A stretch of DNA of 64,000 nt from contig NC_059072.1 of the NCBI RefSeq assembly GCF_020497125.1, positions 308,592,781-308,656,780 of the forward strand. The letters run 5' to 3'. This DNA comes from Mauremys mutica. Its lineage: Eukaryota > Chordata > Testudines > Geoemydidae. Below are positions 34,013 to 46,112 of the stretch, one piece after another. Position 1 is the stretch's first letter. Each line of letters opens with the position of its first letter. A program made the position numbers and the translations under genes. The notes under the pieces were generated by a model. That model ran no database searches and had not been told where the DNA came from. It saw nothing but the letters and a program-made list of their open reading frames with translations.

Positions 34013-34785
34013 TGTGATGGTACTTGGGGCGTCCAAGACTGTGAGTCACCTTGTTACCCCCTGCGTCCAGCAAAAGTGAGTCTTTTTGTGGTAACTGGAT
34101 ATCAGTCCCCTGACACCGCCAGCCCTTCACCACTCAAGCACGCTCTTCTGGGCTTATGCCAGCCCTTCCTTTTCTTGCAGGTTAACAATAGGTGCACCCA
34201 AATCCCTTTGAGTCATGCCTCTGTGATATCCAGTCACTGACACTGGCTACTGACTGAATTTCCTGATCCTCTGCACTGAAAGGTGTAGCGGGTCCCAGTT
34301 TACCAGTTTTACCTTAAACCCCTGCTCCTATAAACCACACAGCATTTGTGAGCACTTAACAAAAAGGATTTATTTAAGAAATAATAAAGATTTAATTAGG
34401 AACAAGAGAGAGTGGTGAAAACAAGATGTTACTATATGAAACACAATCATAAAAGCAAACCTGGATCTACACTTATAAACAGTTACCTTTCCTATCTAAT
34501 AAAGTAGATTTTTCCCAAAAGTTCAGTCCATTGCAGAGCTGAATGGTTTCTCAAGAATCAGGATCCAAATGTCCATGAAAGCGTCCCCCTCTTCCACGGT
34601 TTTTCCTCACTGAAGTTCCTTTTCCTAAACTATGTTATACTGAAAACAGTCCTTTGTTTCTATTCACAGGCAGGGTGAACTCCTGGCATGTTGCAGTTTC
34701 TTTTCTACCTTTAAGTAGTTTTGATTGTTGTCTCTGATGATTTTCCACTGACTGTTCTGGGATGTGGCAGGGGTAGGCAATAGGA
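34013..34785 (-). repeat. LTR-like turtle repeat fragment
   Basis: I recognise the plus-strand order 'actggatatcagtcccctga', 'cagtttaccagttttacctt' and 'aaggatttatttaagaaata' as a turtle retroviral LTR in reverse orientation. TTTATT near 34,370 would be its polyadenylation signal on the minus strand. Boundaries and target duplication are not clear. Confidence 0.5.
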
Positions 34786-34789
34786 CCTA

Positions 34790-36216
34790 ACTTCAGTACT
34801 GGACAGATTGGTAGAAACTATAGTAAATAAAAGAATTATCAGACACATACATAAACACAATTTGTTGGGGAAGGCTCAACATGGCTTTTGCAAAGGGAAG
34901 CTATGCTTCCACAAATCTATTAGAATTCTTTGAAGGTGTCAGTCGATATAATGTACTAGGATTTTAAGAAAGTCTTTGACAACATCCTTCGCCAAAGGCT
35001 CTTAAGGAAACTAAGTAGACAGGATAACAGGAAAGATCCTCTGATAGATCAGTAACTGGTTAAAAGATAGGAAACAAAGGGTAGGAATAAATGGTCTGTT
35101 TTCAGAATGGAGAAAGGAAAACATTGGGGTCCTCCAAGGATCTGTACTGGGACCTGTACTGTTTAACATATTCATTAATAATCTGGAAAAGGGAATAAAC
35201 GGTAAAGTGGTAAAGTTTGCACAATACACAATTATTCAAGATAGTTAAGTCCAAAGCTGACTGTGAAGGGCTTCAGGGGATCTCACAGAACTGGGTAACT
35301 GTGCAACGAAATGGCAGATGAAATTCAACATTGATAAGTGCAAAGTAATGCACCTTGGAAAAAGTAATCCCAACTACTCTTATGTAATAATGGGTTCTAA
35401 ATTAGCTGTTATCACTCAAGAAAGAGTCACTTGGAGTCACTGTAGATAATTCTCTGAAAATTTCAGCTAAGTGCTCAGCAGCGGTCAAAAAGGTTAACAG
35501 TGTTAGGAACCATTAGGAAAAGGACAGAAAATATTATAATGCCACTATATAAATCCATGGTGCACTCACACCTGGAATACTGTGTCCAGTTCTGCTCACT
35601 TCATCACAAAAAGGCTATAGTGGAACTGGAAAAAGTTCACAGACATTCAACAAAGATGATTAAGGATATGGATTGACTTCCTTATAAGGAGAGACAAAAG
35701 ATTAGGGCTGTTCATCTTAGAAAAGAGACAATTAAGGGGAAATATAATAGAGGTCTATAAAATCATAAATGGTGAGGAAAAAGTGAACATAGATGTGTTA
35801 CCCTTTCCTGAAATACAAAAACCAGGTGTCACCTGATGAAATTAACAGACAACAGGCTTAATACAAACAAGAGGAAGTTCTTTTTCCACACCAAGCACAA
35901 TTAACCTGTGGAACTCATTGCCATGGGATATTGTGATGGCAAAAAGTGTAATTGGATTTAAAAAAAACAACAAGATAAGTTCATGGAGGAGATAGGTCCA
36001 TGAATTACTTGTTAGCCAAGATGGTCAAGGATGCATCCTCAGGCTTGGGGCAACTCTAAACCGCTGACTTTCAGAAGCTAGGAGGTGGATTGCTCACTGT
36101 TCTACTGCCTGCCCTGTTCTGTACATTCCCCCTGAATCTCTGGTACTGACCACTGTTGGAGACAGAACACTGGACTAGATGGAGGATTGGTCTGACACAT
36201 TATGGCTGTTCTTGTG
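34790..36216 (+). mobile_element. CR1 LINE, 5'-truncated, with reverse transcriptase relic
   Basis: The plus strand encodes a decayed CR1 reverse transcriptase. [19 protein letters not shown] is readable at about 35,135-35,190. The catalytic FADD box reads FAQY at about 35,216, so the aspartates are lost. CR1 thumb and tail blocks follow (MKFNIDKCKVMHLGK, LEYCVQFCSL). The 3' end is 'tatggctgttcttgtgttaa' near 36,216. This subfamily differs from the 2.9-kb copy and matches the tail at 42,640-42,878. Many stops interrupt it. Confidence 0.9.
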
Positions 36217-37183
36217 TTAAGTTCTTACCTTCTGGGGACTGATTTCTACTCCAAGTTCATTAGGCATACTTTCAATATAAGTACATTATTCCTTAAATAT
36301 TATCATTACATACATCTCACAATGATTCTGAGTCTTGACAAGTTACAAGCTTTCTGTAGATACCCTACATTACTCTTTATGAATAAGTATCCTGCAAGAG
36401 CTTCTCGGCTCTCTGAGCTAAGAGGTGAAAGCATTATCTAAAAGTTTGCCAGATCTGAAGTGAGAGCTGTTTGCAAAGAACAGGGGACCCTTTGTAAAGA
36501 GGTCTCTGTGTCACACAGGAGTGATTGAGCTGGAGAGGCTTCAAAATGCTGAAATCCAGCTTCATGTCAGTGAAGCACTCCAGAAATTAAGCACTCAAGC
36601 AAAGTGCAGTTTCTTTTCCACACTAGTCACCATCTTGTATAGTGAGAGGGACAGGTATCAGATTACTTAATAGCTTAAAGTTGCATTTGTTAAGGAGTTT
36701 TCACTCAAAAACAGACCAGTCATAAAACAGTCCTAATTGGGTAAGGGAATATTCTCAGGATTCTAAATATCTATTGTAATTAATGGAACCCTTCACTGTT
36801 GAGCATTTTTTTTAAATGACCAGTTTTTGTGAGCTCCTGTTGCCACCCTGTTTGTTAGATTGGCTCACTTTTAACAGGATGATCCCAAGGCGTGCTGGAT
36901 TTCCACAGTTCCCATTATTTGTTTGGAGGTTCATCAAGTGTCATCACATTGCATGATGATGTAAGATTAAAATAATCATGCAGCAAAAAAGGCATGAACT
37001 AAAGTGGCAACACAACACAGACAAATGTTGCTAAGTTGTGCTGGGAGAGGAGTGTCCCCTCAAACTTACAGAAGTGGCAAGTCTGCAGCTGTAATTAACT
37101 AAAAAATACTGCTCACAGACAGGCTGGGGACTCTGTTCAGCTCTTGGACCACTCCACTTTCACCTTCCTATGCCTGAACTCTC
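36217..37183. other. Intergenic, no recognised feature
   Basis: No open frame, repeat terminus or tandem array is recognised here. Confidence 0.4.
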
Positions 37184-37191
37184 ACTTAGGC

Positions 37192-37507
37192 CAGTGGTTC
37201 TCAACCTTTCCAGTCTACTGTACCACTTTCAGGGGTCTGACTTGTCTTGCGTACCTGTTTCACCTCACTTAAAAACTACTTGCTTACAAAATCAGACATA
37301 AAAAATACAAAAATGTCACATCACACTATTACTGAAAAATTGCTTACTTTTTCATTTTGTCTGTATGAAATTTTAGTTGGTACTGACTTTGCTAGGGCTT
37401 TTTATGTAACCTGTTGTAAAACAATGCAAATACCTAGATGAGTTGTTGTAGCCCCTGGAAGACCTCTGTGTACCCCCAGGGGTATGCATAGCCCTTGAGA
37501 ACTATTG
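37192..37507. mobile_element. hAT MITE
   Basis: The termini CAGTGGTTCTCAACC and, reversed, CAATAGTTCTCAAGG are inverted repeats flanked by a perfect 8-bp duplication ACTTAGGC (37,184-37,191 and 37,508-37,515). The 316-bp body is non-coding. It belongs to the large hAT group with CAGTGGTTCTCAACC ends. Confidence 0.93.
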
Positions 37508-37515
37508 ACTTAGGC

Positions 37516-39468
37516 TATGATTACCTGCTCATGACATCTACTTTTAAAACTCTGCAGATTCTTTCAAGAAGCCAGAAGATGGACCCAGAGGGCAACTTTG
37601 TAAGCAAGGAGACAGCGGTGGTAGGTAGGGAATTTCTTTCTGCTACAATCCAGGAGTGTCAAACAGGATTGCAGATGAGGAATCAAAGAAGGTGTTATGG
37701 TATACTGTCCTGGTGTGAGCACGTGGGGCTTGGCTCAACTGTATGTAACCACCATGGCCTGAGGCCACCACTGATTCCCAGAGCTGTGCTGACATCATCA
37801 AATATGTGAATTCAAAAGTACTATCACCAACAACTATGTTCATTTCACTCCCACCGGGGGGAAAAGAAAAAGAGTAAACTGAAGTACATCAAATAGGAAA
37901 GACCAAAGCTATTTACAAACAGCTACAGCAAAATGCAAAATAAAACAAGGACCATTGCTGACTAAAATATCCAATAAAAGATATTACCTCTCCCATCTTG
38001 TCTCTTGTTGATTAACACAGATTAAATTATACTGATACCGTACAAACAAAAGTTAATTTTTTTCAGAGGCAATCTACTATCCTTATGGGGGAATTTTTCC
38101 AGGACATTTTGAATAGTAAGGACCAATGCAGAAATGACTTTTCTCTCTCTCTGTTGTATCTTCCAAGAATACCATGCCTGTAATTGGGCTTCCTTCTGTT
38201 TCACAATTTACAGTAACAAAAAAAAACAACAACAAAAAAACACCCTTGGATGATATCAACAGTTTTATTTCTCTCCATTTGTGCTTTCAGAGATCAGCTG
38301 CAAAAAGAATACAAAAGCCTCCAGGCTAGCAAGAGAGGCATGTATTGACTTTTTTTCCCAAGTGCATATGCTTTTTAGGATGCAAATATACCACTTGTGG
38401 TGCTCAGACTCAGATCCAGTATTTCTGTATTACAAACAGTTGCAGAATGGCCAGAAAAAAATCCAACAAGCCTCTCGTACCTGTTGAATAAGCTAATAGC
38501 ACTAGAAAAGAATAGCAGTAGACCTCTGTGAAGAAAAGGGGCATACCTATCTGGTTTCTCATTAGTTGCTGCAACAGGCTACAGTTTGCCAGCTCTGAGG
38601 AAGAGAAGTGCCAAAGGTAAAAGGTCTCAGGATTTATTTTACCATCGGAATGTAGGCTGACATTTGCCCCAGTCTAAACCAGAAAACCCAGGCCCCACTT
38701 TAGGAATGCATCTCCATTCAGAAAAAGTGCTGAAGTACATTCTTAAAGTATGTGCTTAAGTGCTTTCCTGCATTGGGAACCCAGTCCTGATAAAACTATG
38801 AAGAATATTGGACATCAGCTGTTGTTACTGGATGTAGCTGTAACGTGTGATGCTATCTGATTGAGACTCATAGAATTAAAAGGCAACTTCAGCTGCTTCC
38901 AAACTAGTTTGCTCTGTGACCCCAGTAGCCAAGGGCTCAAACACTGCCTGAGGGAAGGGAGATTCTAAACCTACTGAACAGGAGTCTTTAACTTTGAGAT
39001 TTTCTAATCCAAGTGAATCAACAAACTAAAACCCTTCCCAAGGCCAGTACATGAGATGATAAACTAGTGACCTATTTGAATTTATAATTTGTATATTAAT
39101 TCTTGTTTAAGATTATTTATACAGAAAGTTAATTGTTTAGTGTTGGAGGAGAGCAACTCTTGCTGTCATTCTTTACCATTATAACCATGACATTACTAGT
39201 ATTTTTGCAACATGTATGGACAGAGTTTGGATCCTGCAGCTTTCTCCTCTTCCACTGATCCTCTCTTTTGCCTTGTACCCTCCTGACCTACTTTGGTGCT
39301 CAAACCCCAACTGGTGAAACACTTTTTTCTTTTTATACTTTGCAGAGGAATTAATCTTCAGTAGGATATTCAACATGTGAAGATGACAGTAATTAGGAAA
39401 AGGACTGACAATTTTGAAGGAGTCCAGGGAGAATCTTTTTTTAAAGTTATATTTATTAAAAATAACTA
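37516..39468. other. Region upstream of WDFY2, no recognised feature
   Basis: This stretch between the hAT MITE and the SINE contains A-rich runs (38,217-38,240) and no conserved frame. Distal regulatory elements of WDFY2 could lie here but nothing in the sequence shows one. Confidence 0.4.
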
Positions 39469-39620
39469 GGTTTCAGAGTGGTAGCTGTGTTAGTCTGTAT
39501 CAGCAAAAACAATGAGGAGACCTTGTGGCATCTTAGAGATTAACAAATGCCCAAATAAATTTGTTAGTCTCAGAGGTGCCACAAGGACTCTTTTAAAAAA
39601 AACAAAAACAAACAAAAAAC
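39469..39620 (+). repeat. tRNA-derived SINE with internal palindrome
   Basis: The head GGTTTCAGAGTGGTAGCTGT followed by GTTAGTCTGTATCAGC has A-box-like (GGTAGCTGTGTTAG) RNA polymerase III promoter sequence. The body then folds back on itself: 39,521-39,547 (CCTTGTGGCATCTTAGAG...) pairs with 39,559-39,586 with few mismatches. An A-rich tail (39,594-39,620) follows. The family is common in turtles. It inserted about 0.9 kb upstream of the WDFY2 start codon. Confidence 0.75.
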
Positions 39621-39779
39621 TAGTATTTGTAAAATTGACGTTTCTGGCATCAGAAGGCACAAAGGCGATCCTAACTGTGCAGAGCTGGCATCCATGCTCT
39701 TATCCCACATACCTCCCTGCTTCCAGGGAGGGGAGCTTGGACGGAGGAAGCGGGGTGGACGGAACACCCCTACACCAAG

Positions 39780-40538
39780 TTAATTATCAGCTGCTCTGAC
39801 CCTGGAAGACAGACTCCGTCCAGCCGGCGCAGGCTCAGAGGGGGAGCAGCCAAGGGGAGCCGCAGGGTTTATTTGCGCTCAGCAATAGAGCCAGCCAGAC
39901 CCCAGCCCGTTTAGGAGAGGCGGACACAGACCATGCCCTGCGCTCCATCAGGGTTAGGCTCCCGTCACCCAAGTACCCCGATGGCATCAGGGCCGCGATC
40001 ACCCTCCGCCAGCCGGGGAAGCCGAGCGCCGCGTTGGGCGTTTTGCGTCAGTCGATCGGAGCAAACCCAGAACGGGGACGCCGGGGCTGCCAGGTTGCCG
40101 CCCAAGCAGCATCCACACGGCGTCCCTGCAGCGGGCAGTGACCCCCTGCCGCTGCTGCCCTGCCCCGCCCCACTGCGCAGGCGCCGTCAGCACAGGCAGG
40201 GGCTCCCCCGCCCTCCTGCGTGTGCGCCCAGGCCGGCCAGCTTGCGCTCCCGGCAGGCAGGCTTCCCCGCTCCCGATTGGATGCCGACTGCCGCGCGGGG
40301 GGAGGAGGCGGGGGCGGGGCTCCCGGAAGTGCCGCTGCCACATTGGCCCGGCGTGGGAGGGCGGGGCGCTTTAGTTGCAGGGGTGGCGCTGGTTGCCGCG
40401 CGAGCTGCTGTTTTGGTTCCTGGTCCTGAGGGATTCCACAGGGCGCGAGCCGCGGTCCCGCCTCCCCCCTTTTCTGCTGCTGCTGCAGAGCGGCGCCGCC
40501 CCCTGCCCCGCCGCAGCCGGAGCCCGGCGGCGCTGCCC
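39780..40538 (+). promoter_or_regulatory. WDFY2: WDFY2 CpG-island promoter and 5' UTR
   Basis: Dense CpG sequence precedes the WDFY2 start codon. GC boxes (GGGGCGGGG near 40,311) and two inverted CCAAT boxes (CGATTGG near 40,275 and CATTGGCC near 40,341) lie 200-270 bp upstream of the ATG, a usual spacing for a TATA-less housekeeping promoter. No TATA box is evident. The transcription start cannot be fixed from sequence alone. The frame of the WDFY2 ATG stays open upstream to 39,933, discussed in the findings. Confidence 0.8.
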
Positions 40539-40675
40539 ATGGCCGCTGAGATCCAGCCCAAGGCGCTGACCCGCAAGCCCGTCCTGCTCAGCAAGGTGGA
40601 GGGATCCCAGGATGTAGTGAGCATGGCCGCGATCGTGCCCAAGGAGGACGGGGTCATCAGCGTCTCCGAGGACAG
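40539..40675 (+). CDS. WDFY2: WDFY2 exon 1 (coding part)
   Basis: The exon encodes 45 residues beginning MAAEIQPKALTRKPVLL and ending GVISVSED, plus two bases (AG) of the next codon. This matches the N-terminus of WDFY2, which I distinguish from paralogue WDFY1 by the IQPK.LTRKP segment. It then meets a donor GTACTG at 40,676, so the split codon fits the arginine of the expected SEDR. WDFY2 is a WD-repeat beta-propeller with a C-terminal FYVE zinc finger. It binds phosphatidylinositol 3-phosphate on early endosomes and acts as a scaffold for AKT2 and PKC-zeta signalling. The visible part is the first strand of blade one. The ATG context (CCCATGG) has G at +4. The remaining exons lie beyond the window. 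Confidence 0.95.
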
Positions 40676-41457
40676 GTACTGGCAGGGGGAGGCGGGCACT
40701 CCGCCTCGGCCCCGCCCGCAGCCAGGGCGGCAGTGCCGGGGGTCCCCGGGGAGCGTGTGTGGGTCCGCGGGGATGGGCTGGGTGTGTGTGTGTGAGACAA
40801 GCCCTCCGTGGGGCTGGGATCCCGCAGTGGTCTGCCTGCAGGAGTGTAAGGGGCTGTGTATGCAAAAGCCGGGGTGGGGATTGCTCTGCATGCATCAAAC
40901 CTGTCCCGTGGTTAGAAGGGCGATCCGCTGGGTGCCGGGCTGACCTGTGTCTTGCACAAGGAGACAACGAACGAATTGCTCCAGCAGAGCATACGCCGAG
41001 TAGATTAAATATTGATCAGGCCTATTATGTGTGCACACTGCTCACTCTGTCATGGAGCTCACCGTGTCATGGTAACCCTGCTGCATCTGTCTGTGATGTG
41101 CATGATTAAGACTACACGGAGGTGAGCGAGGATATGTTGTGGCTGATGCCTGGTCAAAACCAATAACGTATCTTTAATTAATTCTTATATAGGATACTTC
41201 AGGGATACCGTTTTGTTGTCACACATGCTAAAATGGTCTGTCCTGAAAATTGAAGTGAGTCATTTTCCATAATATGACTGTGTTACTGTAATCAGAAATG
41301 GTGCGCAAGTCAGGGCATGACTTTTCCTTTGTATATAAATGTAGTGGCAGATTTCACAAATGATGCTCCTTGAAAATTCATATCAGTATATTTACAGAAG
41401 CCAAGCTGGGTTTTTTTCCAGTCCAACATTGTACTTCAGCTGGCCTTTAAAATAACA

Positions 41458-41489
41458 GTGGTGGTGGTGGGGTGTGTGTGTGTGTGTTG
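41458..41489. repeat. GT-rich microsatellite
   Basis: GTG trinucleotide repeats run into (GT)n of about eight units. It is a simple sequence repeat in WDFY2 intron 1. Confidence 0.85.
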
Positions 41490-42639
41490 ATTGGTAACTT
41501 CCTAAGAAGGAGATGCTAATGTTTGTAGCAAAATGTCACTCAAATTACTGTAGTCTCATTCAATTTCTCTTTATATTGTTGTCATTTTCTTAAAATCAGC
41601 ATTCAGAAAGATGTCAAACTCAGAGTTGATAACAGTGTGCTACAACAGTTTGCACTGAATAGCTTTTTGTGTATTTTAGTTTTATAAGCTACAGTTAGGT
41701 AAAACTGCTAGATTAGGGAATCAACAAACTTTTAAGCCTCTCAATATGGGCAGTTTATATTACTCTTTAATCTGTGTGTGTTTGATATGTAATTTGTCAG
41801 ACCAGTTTAAACACATGCAGCTTTTGACAAATCTATGTGAGATTTATCTGGATACTAGACAGAAGATACCAGTGTTGTTTGCTGAAACAGCGCTTCCCAT
41901 TCTTATCTAACAAAAACATTTCCTGCTAGTTCTTTTAAAAATAACTTATCTAAAGGATAAGAAACTAGTCCAATATCTAGTATTGTAAAACTGCAAAAGT
42001 GTCTGGTATTTTTATAATTTTTAGTGGTGTTACTCCACAATATAAAAGTATGTCTTAAGCCATCCAATGATGCTGCTTTTCTTTTCTGAAAGAGTTCAAA
42101 TTTACTTCATTTAGTGGCATTTCCTCTTACATCTAGAATGGTTTCATTTGGTTAACTCTATAGGAATGCTTTCTCTTAAAATAAAAAATTGCCCCATGAG
42201 CCTAATTGGAACCATTCTAAAATGTAGTTTTTTCATCACTCAAGTGAAAATCACTTGACTTATCTGCCCCAACAGAATGTTTTAAAAGGAGGGGGGGGAA
42301 AATAGTGTGCCTGTGGGCCAACAATCTCAGATTCAGGATTTTGCTCTTTTATCCGTGTACTTGTATTTGAAAAAAACCTAAATGCTACCATAAGTTAGTT
42401 TCTGGTTAACTGTTTGATGCATGAACTATGCAAAATCTCATTGAAGTTCATCTATGCCCTGGGCTCCAATAAGCTCTAGTATCTGTTATGAAAAGAAAAC
42501 ACTTAAGCTTCTAAGATGCAGGTATATTGTGGAATTGATAGTGACTGAAAATGTGAAATCCACTTATTTTAAGTGTTATGGCCAAATTTTGCTATGTGAA
42601 ACACTGAGTAAAGCATGAGTATAGTAGGAGTAAGAACTA

Positions 42640-42878
42640 GATAAATTCATGGAGGATAGGTCCATAAATGGCTATTAGCCAGGATGGGCAGGAATGGTGT
42701 CCCTAGCATATGCTTGCCAGAAGTTGGGAATGAGCGACAGAGGATGGATCATTTGATGATTACCTGTTCTGTTCATTCTCTCTGGGGCACCTGGCACTGG
42801 CCACTGTCGGAAGACAGGATACTGGGCTACCTGGGCCTTTGGTCTGATCCAGTAGGGCCATTCTTATGATGATATGAG
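42640..42878 (+). mobile_element. CR1 LINE 3'-end fragment
   Basis: The sequence 'aaattcatggaggataggtc' and 'gatactgggctacctgggcc' matches in order the tail of the CR1 at 34,790-36,216. It ends 'agggccattcttatgatgat', the usual 3' end of this subfamily. It is truncated to about 240 bp. Confidence 0.88.
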
Positions 42879-43836
42879 TTGGCGCATAGTGACGTGCTGG
42901 ATTGATGCCACTGATGTTCTGCGCTGTAAGAAAATATGTCTCAAACATTCTTTATCTTAATAGAGTGAATGTACCTGGTATCTTTCCCCTTAGAGAAAGA
43001 GAGAGAATCCAGTTGTTGCACTACTTTTTACAAGGAACAAAGCCCCCTAATTTTTAGGTGCCAGAATAGCAGCATGACACTGTAAGTTAATGTTTCTGTA
43101 CTCCATGTAGAGATTCTCTGTTAAAAGGAGCCTTGGTCTAAAGGAGCATATAGTAAAATGGAGATCTGGAGAGTATCACCAAGGAACAGAGTATTTTAAA
43201 ATCTTGTGGTATGATGATTAATCTGCCTGTTGGTAAAACTGGTTAAAAGTGATTCTTTGTTTCTTTCTTGTAGATGTTTGGAGTGCAGTTGGCAGTACAG
43301 GGTGGATCTAGGAAAACTAGAGGTGCCTTTGTTAGGTAATCTGGAAACCTTCTGACTCTTCCGCTTGATGCTATTACATTCTTTCATTATACACTTAGCT
43401 AATTCATTACTTTAGGTAGAAATGGATTTAAGTGGATGTTCATTTCTGGATTCATAGCTGAAGTAGTACTTTATTTCAGTGGTCACTACTTCTTTTGCAG
43501 TTAAGGAATTTGAGATCTGTGTTAAGCTTTATTTGGAGGAAACAGGAACTTGGGGGTAAACTTGTAGCCTTCTTGTTACGGAGACAAGAGCATGGTAGGG
43601 GAATGCACCAAGTGACAATGTTTGCTTTCATCATTTCAGTGTTGTGTTGCCTCCTAGTTTGATTTTCCATTTAACATTGACTCTCATTCTGTATTGGCTT
43701 ATACTCCAATTATGTAGTTGCTTTTAGAGATGGTTGGAAATTATAAAGCGCTAGTAATGAATGTGGAGAGTTTATACCTGTTTTCTTTCTTACAGAAGGA
43801 GATGGTAGTTCTGGCTGAGGTGAGACCTATTATATG

Positions 43837-43955
43837 TAGAGCTCTACATATCTGCAGATATCTGGTTTATATCCGCAGATACAGATATCTGTGGGCCATG
43901 TTTGCGGATCTCAGATTGGATGCGGATAGAAATTTTGTATCTGTGTAGGGCTCTA
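43837..43955. mobile_element. Short hAT-like MITE
   Basis: The ends TAGAGCTCTACA and, reversed, TAGAGCCCTACA are flanked by ATTATATG (43,829-43,836) and ATTATGTG (43,956-43,963), an 8-bp duplication with one mismatch. The body is built of repeated 'gcagatatc'/'gcggat' words. No coding capacity. Confidence 0.8.
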
Positions 43956-44879
43956 ATTATGTGTATCAGTTGTATGTGAGATACTCTGAAATGTATTAGT
44001 CAGCTCCATCTGGAATGACTTGTATCCAATGTTTGGGATTAGGAATTTTTTATGAATGCAAGGGAGTCATCAACTGACTCTTTATTCCTAACACCATCAA
44101 TGTTTAACAATCAAAGCTAGGCTTTAATGCACGTCTATTTTGCATCATCTGGCTCTTCATTTCATAAACTGTCTAGGATAGGGATCTTGATATCTTTTTT
44201 TGTATTTTGTTCAATGCCCAGAGTTGTGCCTGGGTTCATTGCTTTGTAAACTTTTAAGGATCATTTTAAACAATAGCTAACAATACCCTCATGGCTGATG
44301 CAATATGAGAACCTGAACAGAATGTACTTTATTTGTATAACAGCAACATTCTTAAAGTTGACTCTGTCAAAATAAAGGATGTATTCATTTATTTTTAAAG
44401 CTCTTGAGATTTTTGGTTTTAATTTGTTTGGGTTGATATTTATCATGACGTGGGATATTAAGGAATGGTATAATGTATGTGATGTGGATGCACATTGCAA
44501 CAAATACTTGTCTAACTTTATTTTGACTCTTTGTTTTAGAAGAAGTGAGTATAGTGAAAGTTAAAGCTTATCTAAGAATGTTTGTTTAAATCTGATAAGG
44601 TGAAGTTCTGAGAACAAGATTACAAGCTCTGCTAAAAAACCGCTGTAGCTGACAGCCACTTAGGTCCCAGCCCGTAGAATCCTGTATCATACATAGCTTA
44701 GATTGAAAGTGTGCCAAAGATTTTTACACTTAAGGCTAAATGTTGGAATATTTAAGGTTCCGAAACTGAATGTCTTTAGTCTTAAATTTTCACAGCCCCT
44801 TGAATTTAATGATACATATTGGCCAAATTCTCAAAGGTGCTGAGCATTCCTACTTCCCGTTGACTTTAGAGAAAATCAA

Positions 44880-46112
44880 GGGGGATAGAATTTGATTTTT
44901 TTAAAGCAAAAAAATCTAATATTTTTCTTTAAATCCTTTAAAAAATAAACCTATTTTAAATTGACAACCAATGTTAAGTTCTAAACTTAATATCCATTAA
45001 AATAATTTTAAAAATATTAAGCAGTATGTGTTGGGTGCCAAGTTGTAAAGAAAGTCAAACGACTGAGCTGCTGTAAGTCACTGGCTAAGCACCTGGAGCT
45101 AGAGTTGTTGAAATGCTAAAAACCAGCTTTTGATAGCAGTAGCCTTTTCTGCAGGTGTGAGAGAATATTTTCTTTTTAGTTTATTCAGCTAGTTTATAAT
45201 TTGTTCAAAGTTAAGAAACCAATGTGAGTTGAAAAAGCAGAAAAGTTTGTTCTCTTCCAGTTCTCAGTGGTTTGAGCATTGGCCTGCTAAACCCAGGGTT
45301 GAGTTCAAGTCCTTGAGGGGGCCATTAGGGAACTGGGGTAAAAAAAAAAAACAAAAAAAACTATCTGGGGATTGGTCCTGTTCTGAGCCCGTGGTTGGAC
45401 TAGATGACCTCCTGAGGTCCCTTCCAACCCTGATATTCTATTCTATGATTCTAATTCATGAATAAAAAACAGCTGAGAGGATGAGATCAGTTCTAAAATT
45501 CTTGAAGGGCATAATTGTTTCTAATCATCAGTTGAATTTACTAAGCACAGATACTTTGCTGAATAAATCAGTTTTAAATGCAGAAGAGGTTTTGATAAAC
45601 TTTCTAATAAAAGTATTCCTATGTATCTAGCAGTTGTATTTAACTAATAATTTTAAAATGCTGTTTTTATGCATTTTAATTTAAACTATTTGGATAGAAA
45701 TTCAGATACACAAATTACAAGTAAAAATACATCATACAGTAAATAGAAAACTGTGAATTATGCGTTTCTTAACAATAAAAAATGTAAAAAAAAAGACTGA
45801 ATTAAAAAAAGGACTGAATAAAAGCTAACTAACCTAACGATATAGATATAGATATATAAAATAAATGTGTGTAGATCTAGTGTACCCCCTGAGAAGCAAA
45901 AAGAAGCACAATTTAGTGTATAGGCTATATTTAGTTGCAAATCAGCATGTTTTAATGGTTACCAGCTAAAGAGAATCAACGTTTCTTTAGGAAAATAACT
46001 AAAAAGTAAAAATGCAATAAACAGTTAAAATCAGTGTCTTGAATCAAGGTTTCCTGCTTGTTTTAAATTATTATTACAATTGGTGATTTTAAATCATTTC
46101 AGTTTAAATCAG
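44880..46112. repeat. AT-rich DNA-transposon-like repeat interrupted by a SINE
   Basis: The left edge 'gatagaatttgatttttt' and the right edge 'catttcagtttaaatcagac' are approximate inverted counterparts. I recognise the interior ('aagcagtatgtgttgggtgc', 'aagcacagatactttgctga') as a turtle repeat with TTTAAATC-rich ends, probably a DNA transposon. It is split at 45,260-45,452 by a SINE. A GATATA microsatellite lies at 45,838-45,857. Target duplications were not confirmed. Confidence 0.6.
45260..45452 (+). repeat. tRNA-derived SINE with CR1 tail
   Basis: The head has an A-box-like TGGTTTGAGCATTGG and a B box GGGTTGAGTTCAAGTCC, as in a tRNA gene. An A-rich spacer (45,342-45,360) precedes a tail identical in layout to the CR1 3' end (GGATTGGTCCTG..., GACTAGATGACCTCCTGAGG) and ending CTATTCTATGATTCT. 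Sharing the 3' end with CR1 lets such SINEs use CR1 reverse transcriptase. It is not a functional tRNA gene. Confidence 0.9.

Noticed and set aside
40539..40675. Assignment to paralogue WDFY1
   Set aside because: The N-terminal IQPK.LTRKP segment and VVSM.AIVPKE fit WDFY2 better than WDFY1 as I remember the two; a database comparison would settle it.
39999..40967. Minus-strand ORFs of 114-234 codons opposite WDFY2 exon 1
   Set aside because: They are antisense shadows of a CpG island with no recognisable protein features; a bidirectional transcript is possible but a protein is unsupported.
45260..45340. Possible tRNA gene
   Set aside because: The A and B boxes are part of a SINE; an acceptor stem cannot be formed and a CR1 tail follows.
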